Assembly (NCBI GenBank): GCA_028874335.1
Contig: JAPPJY010000095.1
Coordinates: 1 to 64,000 of the forward strand
Length of the DNA stretch: 64,000 bases
Direction: 5' to 3'
From: Gemmatimonadota bacterium
GTDB lineage: Bacteria > Latescibacterota > UBA2968 > GCA-2709665
The translations under genes and the position numbers were made by a program. Positions 62,767 to 64,000 of the stretch are shown here, in pieces. The notes under the pieces were generated by a model. That model had not been told where the DNA came from. It did not search any database and saw only the letters and a program-made list of their open reading frames with translations. Every line of letters starts with the position of its first letter. Position 1 is the stretch's first letter.

Positions 62767-62934
62767 TTAGCAGCCCGTTGAAAAAGCCCATCCGGGCTGC
62801 GGCCGGCCCTTGCGGTCGAAATACTGCGTTGCGCGCCCTCGCCGAATCGCAGGATGGGACTCGGTTGCGCGCCTTGTCTTCGACCACAATGGCTCGGCCT
62901 CGCCTGCAGAGCGACTTTATAAACGGAGTGTTAG
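62767..62934. repeat. MITE-like element with TTAG ends
   Basis: About 168 bp flanked by direct TTAG copies. The ends form imperfect inverted repeats: CAGCCCGTTGAAAAAG on the left, CTTTATAAACGGAGTG on the right. Interior is GC-rich without a real gene. Located between the isomerase-like gene and the Gfo gene. Only one copy lies in the window. Confidence 0.65.
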
Positions 62935-62945
62935 ACGAACGGATT

Positions 62946-63938
62946 TCAGAATGAATTCTTCACGCGTACGGGTTTGCCGGTTTCGATGGACTCCGCGCCC
63001 GCGATGCAGGTGGCCGCGGATTTCGCGCCGTCCCGCACGTCGATCATCGGCGTCCCGTCGTTCAGAATGCAATCCACGAAGTGCGCCATCTCTTCCCCGA
63101 ACGTGGGGTGCTCGGCAAGAATCGTAATCGGGAGCCGGATGAAATCCTCCAACTCTTCAATCTTGCTGAGGTACAACCTGTCGTTGATCGCGGTTCCCCT
63201 TGTGCCGTATATGGCGAGGTTCAGTTCGTATGGACGCTGGCATCCAAGAAATGCGGCCATCTTGCCCATGCATCCGTTCTCGAATCGGAAATTCATCAGG
63301 TACGCATCGTCGTGCGGAAAATCGGCGAGGACCTTGTGGTTGGAAATCGCGAATACCTCTTCGATATCTCCCACGATCCATCGCAGGAGATCGATGGGGT
63401 GGACGCCGCCGCCCATCAATCCGAAGTGCGGATTCCGGTCGTCGACCCACCAGTCCTTGATCCGTTTCCCGATATTGTGCAGGTAGTCCGCCTCGGCGTA
63501 GAAGGCTTCCCCCAGTTCTCCTTCTTCGTACATGCGTTTGATGGTCTTGCAGATGGGATTGAACCGCGCGCTCTGCCCCACCATGAACTTCAGTGAGGGT
63601 TTCGTGTCGGCCATCCGTACGATCCGCTCGCAGTCCTCCAGGGTGGTCGCCAGGGGTTTCTCGCAGATGACGTGCTTGCCGGCTTCCAGCGCCGCAACCG
63701 CCTGATCGGCGTGCGCGTAGTTGGGGCTGCACAGGGAGATTATGTCGATATCGTCACGCTCCAGCATCGACTCGTATGTCGAGGTAAACAGGTCCATGGA
63801 GCCGGGGAACAGGTCCAGCCTGCGTACACTCGGCGCCCAGGCCGCACGCACCTCGGCATCCGGGTTCTCGTCAAACGCCTTGAAATGTTCCCGGCCCGCG
63901 TGTCCGATGCCCACAATCCCAACGCCCAGTTTTTCCAT
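62946..63938 (-). CDS. Gfo/Idh/MocA family oxidoreductase
   Basis: 330 residues: Rossmann start VGIVGIGHAGREH, the CEKPLATT motif (Lys of EKP), and GGGVHPIDLLRWIVGD with a likely catalytic Asp/His region. NAD(P)-linked oxidation of a sugar or cyclitol. GGAGG lies before the ATG. Upstream of the isomerase-like gene, and likely cotranscribed if the MITE permits. Confidence 0.92.
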   Translation of the reverse strand: MEKLGVGIVGIGHAGREHFKAFDENPDAEVRAAWAPSVRRLDLFPGSMDLFTSTYESMLERDDIDIISLCSPNYAHADQAVAALEAGKHVICEKPLATTLEDCERIVRMADTKPSLKFMVGQSARFNPICKTIKRMYEEGELGEAFYAEADYLHNIGKRIKDWWVDDRNPHFGLMGGGVHPIDLLRWIVGDIEEVFAISNHKVLADFPHDDAYLMNFRFENGCMGKMAAFLGCQRPYELNLAIYGTRGTAINDRLYLSKIEELEDFIRLPITILAEHPTFGEEMAHFVDCILNDGTPMIDVRDGAKSAATCIAGAESIETGKPVRVKNSF

Positions 63939-64000
63939 TTCAGGCCCTCCGGCGCAGACCTCGGAATCAGGCCGCGATTCCGGGGCGTTTCATCTCGTTT

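Overview
This 64 kb window is a GC-rich bacterial chromosome segment from an uncultured-type organism. The closest fit I can argue is an FCB-group lineage such as Latescibacterota, or the similarly equipped Poribacteria. The evidence is a PorV/PorQ-like outer-membrane protein, a secreted protein with a FlgD-like (type IX secretion style) C-terminus and a TonB-dependent receptor with a carboxypeptidase-like N-domain, all in one Gram-negative envelope cluster. It is joined by an unusual excess of phytanoyl-CoA-dioxygenase-like genes, sugar-active enzymes and large DUF6785-type membrane proteins. This placement is inference; there is no rRNA or ribosomal marker in the window. I saw no tRNA, rRNA, CRISPR array or phage structural gene.

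Layout. Nearly all genes are on the minus strand. At 0.1-16.6 kb there are three of four DUF6785-like membrane paralogues, two of three paralogous GHL6-like TIM-barrel proteins, two Fe(II)/2-oxoglutarate (PhyH) dioxygenases, an enolase-superfamily galactonate-dehydratase-like enzyme, a DoxX protein and an alpha/alpha-barrel-like protein. At 16.7-23.7 kb come two VOC proteins, a second alpha/alpha-barrel-like protein, a GH43-like propeller, a phosphoesterase fused to a PQQ-type propeller, a GYD protein and a GH113-like secreted glycosidase. At 23.8-44.2 kb hydrolases (two C45 N-terminal-nucleophile hydrolases, an SGNH esterase, a CocE-type hydrolase, a propeller, a sialidase-like protein, a third GHL6-like protein, an Ldh-type dehydrogenase) alternate with small toxin-antitoxin or defence-type loci: VapBC, DUF2442-DUF4160, a solitary RelB, MntA-HepT, AbiEi-AbiEii and a solitary HicB. 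At 44.4-52.8 kb come a truncated DUF4838-like gene, two related propellers, two PhyH proteins, the fourth DUF6785 protein and a threonine-synthase-like enzyme. At 53.1-60.5 kb is the outer-membrane/secretion cluster. At 60.9-63.9 kb are a FadR-type regulator, a sugar isomerase/epimerase-like protein and a Gfo/Idh/MocA dehydrogenase.

How the genes may work together. The region looks like a broad catabolic and uptake island for sugars or sugar acids and their acyl or methyl decorations. TonB and outer-membrane proteins would bring glycans to the periplasm, glycosidase/esterase/propeller proteins would trim them, DUF6785 proteins (function unknown, many membrane helices) could move products inward, and dehydrogenases, dehydratase, isomerase and oxygenases would process them. 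No substrate can be read from sequence alone.

Non-coding structure is rich. There are at least four interspersed inverted-repeat-like families: a 4-copy family always found 3' of a minus-strand gene, two 2-copy families and a MITE-like element with candidate TTAG direct repeats. There is also a double REP hairpin, several intrinsic terminators and some very good sigma70-type promoters with palindromic operators in front of the toxin-antitoxin loci. Oddities include a UAA stop inside a deacetylase-like gene, a propeller gene whose 3' end runs into repeats, and a truncated glycosidase-like gene.
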